DNA from: an uncultured Ignavibacteria bacterium
GTDB taxonomy: Bacteria; Bacteroidota; Ignavibacteria; SZUA-365
DNA length: 64,000 nt
Assembly: GCA_913061095.1 (NCBI GenBank)
Contig: CAJXVM010000020.1
Coordinates: 23,835 to 87,834, forward strand
Reading direction: 5' to 3'
In this document: piece by piece, positions 54,067 through 60,343 of the stretch
Numbering within the stretch: position 1 is the first letter of the stretch
How the letters are laid out: each line of letters begins with the position of its first letter
Program-made: the position numbers and the translations under genes
The notes under the pieces: generated by a model
The model's database searches: none
What the model was told of the DNA's origin: nothing
What the model saw: the letters and a program-made list of their open reading frames with translations, nothing else

Positions 54067-55079
54067 GCGGCAAACCTCCTGCGATCGATGTTCAGCCAGC
54101 GCAGCGCGTTCTCCCCGAGGAGCTTCGCCTTGCGCTCTGGCGTGAAATCCTCCATGGATTCGATGAGCTTCCCCGGCACGAGCTCGCCGAGCGGGAAGGG
54201 GTAGTCGGATCCCATGGTAATGAAATCCTCCCCGGCGAGATCGACGATATAGCGCAGCATCGCCGGATCATGCACGATGGAATCCATCCAGAAGCGGCCG
54301 AGATATGCGCGGGGATTGACGTCGTTGTCGATGGCCACGAGGTCCGGACGCATGACGAAACCATGCTCGATGCGTCCGATGGTGGCGGGAAAGGCGCCGC
54401 CGCCGTGCGCGAAATTCACACGCAGATCCGGGAGACGTTCGAGCACGCCGCCGAAAATCATCGAACAGATTGCCCGGGAGGATTCCGCGGGCATGCCCAC
54501 GAGCCACGGCAGCCAGTAGCGCCGCATGTCGTCCTTGCCCATCATGTCCCAGGGATGGACGAACACTGCCGCGCCCAGCTCTGCCGCCGCCTCGAAGACG
54601 GGGAAGAGCGCCGGCTCGTTGAGATTCCACGCATTGACATGCGTGCCGATTTCCACGCCGGCTAGACCGAGTTCCTTCACCGCGCGCTCGAGTTCCCCGA
54701 CGGCGAGATCCGGTGCCTGCATGGGCAGCGTGGCGAGTCCGACAAAACGCGCGGGATGCTCCGCGACTGTCGCCGCGATGTGATCGTTGAGCAGCTTCGA
54801 CAGTTCCAGTGCATGCACGGGCTCGGCCCAGTAGCTGAACATGATAGGGACAGTGGAGAGCACCTGCACGGTGACGCCGTCGCGGTCGCAGTCCTCGAGA
54901 CGCACCGCCGGATCCCACGAATTGGGCTGAAACGTGCGGAAGCACTTGCAGTTGACGATCATGTTTTTCGTGCCGTCGGGCTGGGCTTCGAAGGAAGGGA
55001 AGCCGCTGCATCCGAAGCGGACGTCGAGGTCGGGCCAGGACGGCGGAAGAATGTGTGTGTGAACGTCGACTTTGAACAT
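54063..55079 (-). CDS. 2-amino-3-carboxymuconate-6-semialdehyde decarboxylase (ACMSD)
   Basis: ACMSD removes CO2 from 2-amino-3-carboxymuconate semialdehyde, directing carbon to catabolism rather than to quinolinate. The 338-residue chain has the amidohydrolase metal motif VDVHTHILPP, the His in VFVHPWDMMG, and the Asp in TMGSDYPFPLGE. NSWDPAVRLEDCDRDGV and VQVLSTVPIMFSYWA are typical of ACMSD. Its stop overlaps the cyclase start by 4 bases. A 103-bp gap containing a hairpin separates it from the upstream HAO gene. Confidence 0.93.
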   Translation of the reverse strand: MFKVDVHTHILPPSWPDLDVRFGCSGFPSFEAQPDGTKNMIVNCKCFRTFQPNSWDPAVRLEDCDRDGVTVQVLSTVPIMFSYWAEPVHALELSKLLNDHIAATVAEHPARFVGLATLPMQAPDLAVGELERAVKELGLAGVEIGTHVNAWNLNEPALFPVFEAAAELGAAVFVHPWDMMGKDDMRRYWLPWLVGMPAESSRAICSMIFGGVLERLPDLRVNFAHGGGAFPATIGRIEHGFVMRPDLVAIDNDVNPRAYLGRFWMDSIVHDPAMLRYIVDLAGEDFITMGSDYPFPLGELVPGKLIESMEDFTPERKAKLLGENALRWLNIDRRRFAA

Positions 55080-55148
55080 GATGCAGGCGTATTGGTGAAA
55101 TGAATAGGGTTTTGCTGCACTGCCGGATCAACGGCGGGACTCGCATGT

Positions 55149-55171
55149 CCGCACGCTCGCAGTGCGTGCGG
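55149..55171 (-). other. Intra-operon hairpin between HAO and ACMSD genes
   Basis: CCGCACGC (55149-55156) and GCGTGCGG (55164-55171) form an 8-bp perfect stem with a 7-nt loop. It lies 11 bases after the HAO stop in a 103-bp gap. No T-run follows on the minus strand. It may stabilise the upstream mRNA or attenuate transcription of the rest of the operon. Confidence 0.4.
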
Positions 55172-55182
55172 TTACGAACACC

Positions 55183-55698
55183 TCAAGACGGTCGGGCCAT
55201 CACGACACCGCAGTGCGTGCAGCTGCGGTGTTGTTCCGAAGAGAAAAAACGCTCCATGATGGGCGGCAGCTGCGTGACGATGTTCTTCAACTGGAAGAAC
55301 TCCTCGTACAGTTTCTCGCCGCAGGATTCGCAGAACCACATGAAACCGTCAAGTTCTCCTTCATGGCGCTTGCGCTCGATGACGAGTCCGACGGTCTCTG
55401 CGGGACGCTGCGGGGAATGCGGCACACGGGCGGGGAGGAGAAAGATCTCGCCTTCGCGGATCGGGATGTCGCGTGTGGTTCCGTTCTCCATGATGCGCAG
55501 TGTGATGTCACCCTCGACCTGGTAGAAGAATTCCTCGCCCTCGTTGAAATGGAAATCCTTCCGCGCGTTCGGTCCCCCGATTACCATGACGATGAATTCG
55601 GCGTCCTCGAACACCATCTGGTTTCCCACGGGAGGTTTGAGCAGATGGCGGTGTTCATCGATCCACTGTTTGAAGTTGATGCCATTGTATGTGTACAT
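55183..55698 (-). CDS. nbaC: 3-hydroxyanthranilate 3,4-dioxygenase
   Basis: This Fe(II) cupin enzyme opens 3-hydroxyanthranilate to 2-amino-3-carboxymuconate semialdehyde. The 171-residue length fits bacterial HAO. Iron ligands appear in KDFHFNEGEEFFYQVEGD (His and Glu) and PARVPHSPQRP (His). The C-terminal rubredoxin-like metal site is intact: FCESCGEKL and CTHCGVV give the two CxxC pairs, as in the Cupriavidus enzyme. Gaps of 116 bp upstream and 103 bp downstream are larger than elsewhere in the operon. Confidence 0.95.
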   Translation of the reverse strand: MYTYNGINFKQWIDEHRHLLKPPVGNQMVFEDAEFIVMVIGGPNARKDFHFNEGEEFFYQVEGDITLRIMENGTTRDIPIREGEIFLLPARVPHSPQRPAETVGLVIERKRHEGELDGFMWFCESCGEKLYEEFFQLKNIVTQLPPIMERFFSSEQHRSCTHCGVVMARPS

Positions 55699-55776
55699 GA
55701 CCTGTCCTTTCTCGGGATGGTGGCGATGTTCGGATGATTAAAATTTTTAGCTGCCGGTGATCTTCCGTTTCCGCTA

Positions 55777-55810
55777 ATGCTCCGCTTCCGGCGATGCTCC
55801 GCTTCCGGCG
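55777..55810. repeat. Perfect 17-bp tandem duplication between RidA and HAO genes
   Basis: ATGCTCCGCTTCCGGCG occurs twice head to tail at 55777-55793 and 55794-55810, with a degenerate third copy just before (about 55760-55776). It occupies the gap between the RidA and HAO genes. The purine-rich minus strand (CGGAAGCGGAGCAT) could add spurious ribosome-binding sites; no other role is apparent. Confidence 0.6.
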
Positions 55811-55814
55811 AATA

Positions 55815-56288
55815 TCAGATCGTGGCGATGCATTTGAGTTCGATGGCGATCGGTGTCGGGAGCGCATTGATCTCCACGGTGGTGCGGCAGGGACGGTTGT
55901 CACGGAAATACTCCGCATACACACGGTTATAGATTTCGAAGTCTCTCTTCATGTCGGTAAGGAATACCGTCACGTCCACGAGCCTGCTCCAGTCGGAACC
56001 GGACTCCTCGAGAATCGCGCGCACATTGCGGAACACGGAATGGCACTGGGCTTCGATGTCGTACGAGACCACCTCACCGTCCGCGTTCAGCTGCACGCCG
56101 GGAATGCTTTTGCTGCCGCGTTCGCGGGGACCGACACCGGAGAGGAAGAGCAGGTTCCCCACGCGCCGAGCGTGCGGATAGAGTCCGACCGGTTCGGGCG
56201 CCCGGCGGGATTCCACGATGTCACTGTCCGCGTCAGCGCCGCTGCCGGGGATTGTCGAATGCGTGTCGCGTGATGTCTCTCCGCTCAT
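55815..56288 (-). CDS. RidA-family protein, probable 2-aminomuconate deaminase
   Basis: RidA-type 2-aminomuconate deaminases (NbaF/AmnD) hydrolyse 2-aminomuconate to 4-oxalocrotonate and ammonia. After a short unconserved N-terminus the chain has GLYPHARRVGNLLFLSGVGPR, then YDIEAQCHSVFRNVRAILEES, VDVTVFLTDMKRDF and PTPIAIELKCIA, which fit this branch better than general RidA imine deaminases. The true start may be internal, because residues 1-30 are low in complexity. It lies 9 bases after the dehydrogenase stop, which places it at the last step encoded by the operon. Confidence 0.85.
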   Translation of the reverse strand: MSGETSRDTHSTIPGSGADADSDIVESRRAPEPVGLYPHARRVGNLLFLSGVGPRERGSKSIPGVQLNADGEVVSYDIEAQCHSVFRNVRAILEESGSDWSRLVDVTVFLTDMKRDFEIYNRVYAEYFRDNRPCRTTVEINALPTPIAIELKCIATI

Positions 56289-56297
56289 GCTGCCACT

Positions 56298-57740
56298 CTA
56301 TAGTTTTACACAGATGTTCTTTGCTTCGGTAAAGAAATGCAGGGCCTCCCAGCCGCCCTCGCGGCCGATACCCGACTGTTTCATGCCGCCGAAGGGCGTG
56401 CGCAGGTCGCGCAGCATCCAGCAGTTGATCCAGACGATGCCGGAGTGCAGGCGCGCGGCCATATTGTGTGCGCGTGACAGGTCGGAGGTCCAGATCGAGG
56501 CAGCGAGTCCGTAGGGGGTACTGTTCGCCATGGAAGTCACCTCCTCTTCGTCGTCGAAGGGCATGAGTGTCGCGACAGGACCGAATATTTCCTCCTGATT
56601 CGTGCGGCAGGAGAAGGGGAGTCCTTCGATGACGGCGGGCGACATGAACCAGCCCTCCCTGCAGCGTCCGTTGAGCGCCACGCGTTCCCCGCCACAGAGC
56701 ACCGTACCGCCTTCTTCCCGCGCGAGGGCTACGTACCCGAGCACCTTTTCGAGATGCTGCTCCGAGACGAGCGCGCCCTGGTCGGTTTTCTCGTCGAGAG
56801 GATCGCCCACGCGCAGAGCCGAGACGCGCTGGACGAACGCGTCGCGGAAGCGGCTGTAGAGCGGACGCTCGATGAAAATACGGGATCCGCACAGGCAGAT
56901 TTCCCCCTGATTCGAGAATGCCGACCGTACCACGGTGTCGAGTGTGGCGTCGAAGTCGCAGTCCGCGAATATGATCGTCGGATTCTTTCCGCCGAGTTCG
57001 AGCGATAGCTTCTTGAACATCGGAGCGGCAGTGCGCGCGATGCGCGCTCCCGTATGCGTACCACCGGTGAAGGAAATCGCCGGGATGCCGGGGTGCTTCG
57101 TGATGGCCTCACCGACGTCCGCGCCCGTGCCATGCACGATATTGAGCACGCCGCGCGGAAGTCCGGCTTCGATGCAGATCTCCGCCAGGCGGTGTGCTGT
57201 CAGCGGCGTTATCTCCGAGGGTTTCGCCACCACCGTATTCCCGGCGGCAAGCGCGGGAGCAATTTTCCACGTGAACAGATAGAGCGGAAGATTCCATGGC
57301 GATATGCATCCGGCAACACCGATGGGCTGTCGCAGGGTGTAATTGACGGCCGTTGCATCGGTGGCGTGGGCATCGGTGGAGGAGTGCAGGATGGCGGTTG
57401 CGAAGAAGCGGAAGTTCTTCGCCGCGCGCGGGATATCCACTGCCCGCGCGAGCCGCAGGGGTTTGCCGTTGTCACGGGATTCGTCGGCGGCCAGCTCGTT
57501 CGCGCGCCGCTCGATCAATTCCGCGATGCGCAGCAGCAGGCGGGACCGTTCCTCCGCAGGTGTTTTGGACCACTGCGGGAAGGCGGCTGCGGCGGACTCG
57601 GCAGCAGCGTTGACATCCGCCACGCCGGAATCGGGCACGCGTACGTGCACTGCACCCGTCGCCGGTTCGAATGAGGGAAGCCATACCCCTGAGCGCGGAT
57701 CGACCAGCTCCCCGTTGATATAATTGCGTATATGCTCCAT
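56298..57740 (-). CDS. Aldehyde dehydrogenase, probable 2-aminomuconate-6-semialdehyde dehydrogenase
   Basis: The enzyme oxidises 2-aminomuconate semialdehyde to 2-aminomuconate with NAD. The 480-residue ALDH has NYINGELVDPRSG at the start, GCISPWNLPLYLFTWKIAPA, SFTGGTHTGARIA, the catalytic Glu in LELGGKNP and the catalytic Cys in NQGEICLCGSRIFIE, as in the ALDH8/AmnC group. I place the start at ATG 57740 (MEHIRNYING), the usual family start, rather than at 57788. It is the first gene of the operon, with a promoter and palindrome about 105 bases upstream. Confidence 0.9.
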   Translation of the reverse strand: MEHIRNYINGELVDPRSGVWLPSFEPATGAVHVRVPDSGVADVNAAAESAAAAFPQWSKTPAEERSRLLLRIAELIERRANELAADESRDNGKPLRLARAVDIPRAAKNFRFFATAILHSSTDAHATDATAVNYTLRQPIGVAGCISPWNLPLYLFTWKIAPALAAGNTVVAKPSEITPLTAHRLAEICIEAGLPRGVLNIVHGTGADVGEAITKHPGIPAISFTGGTHTGARIARTAAPMFKKLSLELGGKNPTIIFADCDFDATLDTVVRSAFSNQGEICLCGSRIFIERPLYSRFRDAFVQRVSALRVGDPLDEKTDQGALVSEQHLEKVLGYVALAREEGGTVLCGGERVALNGRCREGWFMSPAVIEGLPFSCRTNQEEIFGPVATLMPFDDEEEVTSMANSTPYGLAASIWTSDLSRAHNMAARLHSGIVWINCWMLRDLRTPFGGMKQSGIGREGGWEALHFFTEAKNICVKL

Positions 57741-57844
57741 GTGCGCTTCTGCAGTGCCGTAGAGTGAGACCGAATAGGGAGGAGGCAATCAGGACGCCTT
57801 GCACGTGCCTGTTGCATGCCATGCGCCTGACGGTCCCGGAAAAC

Positions 57845-57869
57845 ATTTCAGATACTGGGTATCAGAAAT
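57845..57869. promoter_or_regulatory. 25-bp palindrome, candidate operator of the kynurenine operon
   Basis: ATTTCAGATAC (57845-57855) and GTATCAGAAAT (57859-57869) are 11-bp arms matching at 10 of 11 positions, with a 3-bp centre. The site directly follows the promoter-like -7 box and would cover the transcription start. This is the usual position for a repressor site. It lies 105 bases upstream of the first gene. No regulator gene is adjacent. Confidence 0.6.
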
Positions 57870-57900
57870 ATAAAATACACCGGTGAACGGAAATCACAAA
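57870..57900 (-). promoter_or_regulatory. Promoter-like sequence of the kynurenine operon
   Basis: On the minus strand TTTG (57900-57897) is followed after 19 bp by TATTTTAT (57877-57870), or after 24 bp by TATATTTC (57872-57865), which is one mismatch from TAnnTTTG. Either would start transcription within the adjoining palindrome. Confidence 0.48.
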
Positions 57901-57941
57901 AAGACAGGGCGGATCATCAGTGCGAATATGCCAGGAATACG

Positions 57942-57981
57942 TTTTAGGCTATACTAAAAAATATTTTAACATAGCCTAAAA
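57942..57981. promoter_or_regulatory. AT-rich inverted repeat upstream of the kynurenine promoter
   Basis: TTTTAGGCTAT (57942-57952) and ATAGCCTAAAA (57971-57981) are perfect 11-bp arms around an 18-bp AT-rich spacer. The site lies about 42 bp upstream of the TTTG box and about 40 bp after the stop of the DUF4870 gene. It could be an activator site for the kynurenine operon. It could also be a hairpin ending the DUF4870 transcript, although a strong T-run is missing. Confidence 0.45.
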
Positions 57982-58019
57982 TGATGTTTCGGAGGATGAA
58001 AAGGCTGGATTGACGGTTT

Positions 58020-58577
58020 TCAGCTGATAAACCGTATCGTCAGCGGATAGCGGTAACGTTCGCCCTGGTAGCTTTTCACGGATGCGACGATCACAAAGAT
58101 GAACGCGATCAGTGCGATGAGCAACAGTCCGGCGACCGCGACGATCATGGAGATGATCACCGAGCGTTCGGTGTCCCCGGCGGCAAGTCCGAGCGCGCTG
58201 ACAATCCCTACAACGACGAGAATGATCGAATAAATGGTCATGCTGATCTGGAAATTCAATGACTCCTTGCCCTGGTCGTTGACGAGCGAGAATTCCTCGC
58301 GTTTGATCAGCCAGACGATCAGCGGACCGAAGATATTTCCAAAGGGAATGAGGAAGGAGGAAAAAACGGAAAGATGGCAGAGCATCGCCCAGGCTTTTTC
58401 GTCATGCTGGCGCTTGTAGGCCTCGTGCGAGGCGAGCTGTTCTCCCGCGAGCGTTCCGGTCTGCTCGCTTCCCGGATGTGGCGGCGTCATTCCCGGAGCA
58501 GCGCTCCCGTCCGCACCCTGTGAAGGATCTGCATTCGGTTTCGCGGTATTCCGGTCGTCAGGTTCATTCGTGTTCAT
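58020..58577 (-). CDS. DUF4870 (Tic20-like) membrane protein
   Basis: The 185-residue protein has a polar N-terminal extension rich in Asn, Pro and Gly (about residues 1-60). A DUF4870 domain follows: AWAMLCHLSVFSSFLIP, GPLIVWLIKREEFSLVNDQGKESLNFQIS, then two or three hydrophobic helices. It ends in YRYPLTIRFIS. The function of DUF4870 is unknown. It lies 12 bases after the kinase-fold gene on the same strand, so the two are probably co-transcribed. Confidence 0.85.
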   Translation of the reverse strand: MNTNEPDDRNTAKPNADPSQGADGSAAPGMTPPHPGSEQTGTLAGEQLASHEAYKRQHDEKAWAMLCHLSVFSSFLIPFGNIFGPLIVWLIKREEFSLVNDQGKESLNFQISMTIYSIILVVVGIVSALGLAAGDTERSVIISMIVAVAGLLLIALIAFIFVIVASVKSYQGERYRYPLTIRFIS

Positions 58578-58589
58578 GGGTACCTCCTG

Positions 58590-59225
58590 TTATCTGTATT
58601 CTTCTCTCCAGCAGCGCAGCAGCGCTTCGAACGGCTCCCTGATCGGCATGCCGCTGTCCGGCGAGGTGTTCAGCAGCGCCATTGAGCCACCGGCGATCAT
58701 CGCGCGCATGCCGGCGATATTGGCCCAGTAGTAGAGTCCCCATTGTTCCAGGCTCCATCGCGCATCATACGGATTCACTTCATAATCCACATAATACAAC
58801 CGCTCCCCGCTGATCACAAAATTCGTCGGGAAGTAATCGATATTCCATCCGCGCTGCCGGCATCGAGATGCCATGTCGAACAGCTGCCACAGAATCGGTC
58901 GGGGCGGGAGTCCCTCGGCGATCAGACGATCGGCGGTGATTCCCGGAATGTACTCCTTGAGGAGAAAATTGTTTTCATGGTCGATGTACAGCAGGTCGGG
59001 GACGGGAATCCCGGCATCGCGGAGATGATGATAATCGCGCTCCTCAAGACGGGTTTTTTCGTCCTCGAATGAGTAGTACGGACAATCCTCCTTGTGCATG
59101 ACCTTGCAGACGACCTCCCGGCCACCGAGCGAGCCCAGCCAGGAATAGGCCGATTTCCCGCGGCCGAGAAGGCTGCGGATGTGAACAGGTCCCTGCGGTA
59201 TCGAAATGTGTTCCGGCTGCTGCAT
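58590..59225 (-). CDS. Small protein-kinase-fold phosphotransferase (RIO/LPS-kinase-like)
   Basis: The 211-residue chain shows a reduced kinase core. LLGRGKSAYSWLG is a glycine-rich loop, REVVCKVM holds the ATP-binding Lys and LKEYIPG marks the hinge. RGWNIDYFPTNFVIS corresponds to the catalytic loop (Asp, with Asn five residues later) and LYYVDYEVNPY supplies the metal-binding Asp. The substrate is unknown: Kdo or LPS sugars, a small molecule or a protein are all possible. It is the first gene of a two-gene unit with the DUF4870 protein and is divergent from rpsD. Confidence 0.68.
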   Translation of the reverse strand: MQQPEHISIPQGPVHIRSLLGRGKSAYSWLGSLGGREVVCKVMHKEDCPYYSFEDEKTRLEERDYHHLRDAGIPVPDLLYIDHENNFLLKEYIPGITADRLIAEGLPPRPILWQLFDMASRCRQRGWNIDYFPTNFVISGERLYYVDYEVNPYDARWSLEQWGLYYWANIAGMRAMIAGGSMALLNTSPDSGMPIREPFEALLRCWREEYR

Positions 59226-59308
59226 GGCAGTGTGGTACGGTATTACCCTGCCGGATGTTGCAGTAATCGCCGGTGCCGGATTTTTGTCCGTTTGCGGGGA
59301 ATCATTGC

Positions 59309-59339
59309 TTTGATTTTTGCTTTTACAGCTCTATATTTG
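59309..59339 (+). promoter_or_regulatory. Strong Bacteroidota-type promoter for rpsD
   Basis: TTTG (59309-59312) and TATATTTG (59332-59339) match the Bacteroidota consensus TTTG-N19-TAnnTTTG exactly, with a 19-bp spacer. The predicted start near 59346 gives a leader of about 105 nt. This is the best evidence in the window for a Bacteroidota-type primary sigma factor. Confidence 0.78.
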
Positions 59340-59351
59340 CTAATGCCCTGA

Positions 59352-59376
59352 CCGGAAACAAATATTCCGTTTCCGG
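59352..59376 (+). other. Leader hairpin upstream of rpsD
   Basis: CCGGAAAC (59352-59359) and GTTTCCGG (59369-59376) form an 8-bp perfect stem with a 9-nt loop, right after the predicted transcription start. S4 represses its own synthesis in several bacteria by binding the leader RNA, so this could be the target. No known S4-leader consensus is recognised here. Confidence 0.4.
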
Positions 59377-59450
59377 CCGGGACCGCGGCACTACGAATTC
59401 ATGTATCACAGAGGATTCCAAAGCACAAGAGGCTACCGGAGCAAACACGT

Positions 59451-60056
59451 ATGAAGTATAACGGTCCGAAGATCAAGCTTTCACGCCAGCTCGGCGTACC
59501 CCTGACGCCCAAGGCGTCCAAGTACATGGAGCGCAAGCCGCATCCCCCCGGCGCTCACGGTCTGTCGCGCAACCGCCGCCAGAAAATGTCCGACTACAAG
59601 CGTCAGCTTGTCGAAAAGCAGAGACTGCGCTGGCAGTACAATATCAGCGAAAAGCAGATGCTGAATTATTATAAGAAAGCCGCGCAGAAGACGGGCAACA
59701 CCGCCGAGAACCTGGCCACCGCGCTGGAGACACGCCTCGATGCCATCGTGTACCGCGGCGGACTCGCCCGCTCGATTTTCGCGGCACGCCAGTATGTCAC
59801 GCACGGACACATCGAAGTGAACGGCAAGCGCGTGAACATTCCGTCCTACCATGTCAAGGTCAACGACGTGGTGAGCGTGCGCCAGAAAAGCCGCAAGATC
59901 CCGATGTTCAACGACGCCGTTAAGTCGTCGCGTCCGCCCGAGTACGTCTCGATCTCCAAGCCCGAGCTTTCGATCACGCTGCTCTCCGCGCCCGAGCGCG
60001 AGAACATCCCCGTGATCTGCGAATTCCCGCTCGTCATCGAGTATTACTCGCGCTGA
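59451..60056 (+). CDS. rpsD: 30S ribosomal protein S4
   Basis: S4 binds 16S rRNA early in small-subunit assembly. The 201-residue chain has [15 protein letters not shown], the PPGAHG motif, and an S4 RNA-binding domain ([20 protein letters not shown]...[20 protein letters not shown]). It lacks the N-terminal zinc-binding cysteines, so it is the C-minus form. It stands alone with its own promoter and terminator, instead of between rpsK and rpoA as in most bacteria. It may therefore be relocated or a second copy. No Shine-Dalgarno sequence is obvious before ATG 59451. Confidence 0.96.
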   Translation: MKYNGPKIKLSRQLGVPLTPKASKYMERKPHPPGAHGLSRNRRQKMSDYKRQLVEKQRLRWQYNISEKQMLNYYKKAAQKTGNTAENLATALETRLDAIVYRGGLARSIFAARQYVTHGHIEVNGKRVNIPSYHVKVNDVVSVRQKSRKIPMFNDAVKSSRPPEYVSISKPELSITLLSAPERENIPVICEFPLVIEYYSR

Positions 60057-60079
60057 TCCTTTTCGATATCAAGTGTTGC

Positions 60080-60110
60080 AGCGGTCCCCATGCGGGACCG
60101 CTTTTTTTTT
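60080..60110 (+). terminator. Intrinsic terminator of rpsD
   Basis: AGCGGTCCC (60080-60088) and GGGACCGCT (60094-60102) form a 9-bp stem with a 5-nt loop, followed by nine Ts (60102-60110). It lies 24 bases after the stop codon. Confidence 0.92.
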
Positions 60111-60166
60111 GTGCGTACCTGACATCCTGAACGATACGTCCTCACGGGACTGTCCCGCAGGTGACG

Positions 60167-60228
60167 CCGCGGAAACCCCGCCGCGGAAACCCCGGCGCGG
60201 AAACCCCGGCGCGGAAACCCCGGCGCGG
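60167..60228. repeat. Minisatellite of four 14-bp units
   Basis: SCGCGGAAACCCCG (S = C or G) repeats head to tail at 60167-60180, 60181-60194, 60195-60208 and 60209-60222, with a partial fifth unit to 60228. Only the first base varies. It lies in the 287-bp gap between rpsD and the transglutaminase-like gene, downstream of the rpsD terminator. The rest of that gap shows no gene I can support. Confidence 0.85.
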
Positions 60229-60343
60229 CGCACTCTCCCTTGCGCAGGCAGCACCCTGCCTCGCATTTCCACCCCTTCGCGAATTTTGCTATAATTCAGC
60301 AATCTGAATCAGAGAGTTGTATCCCGAAACAACGAGAATACGT

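Noticed and set aside
60167..60228. CRISPR array
   Set aside because: The 14-bp units are directly adjacent with no spacers, and there are no cas genes nearby.
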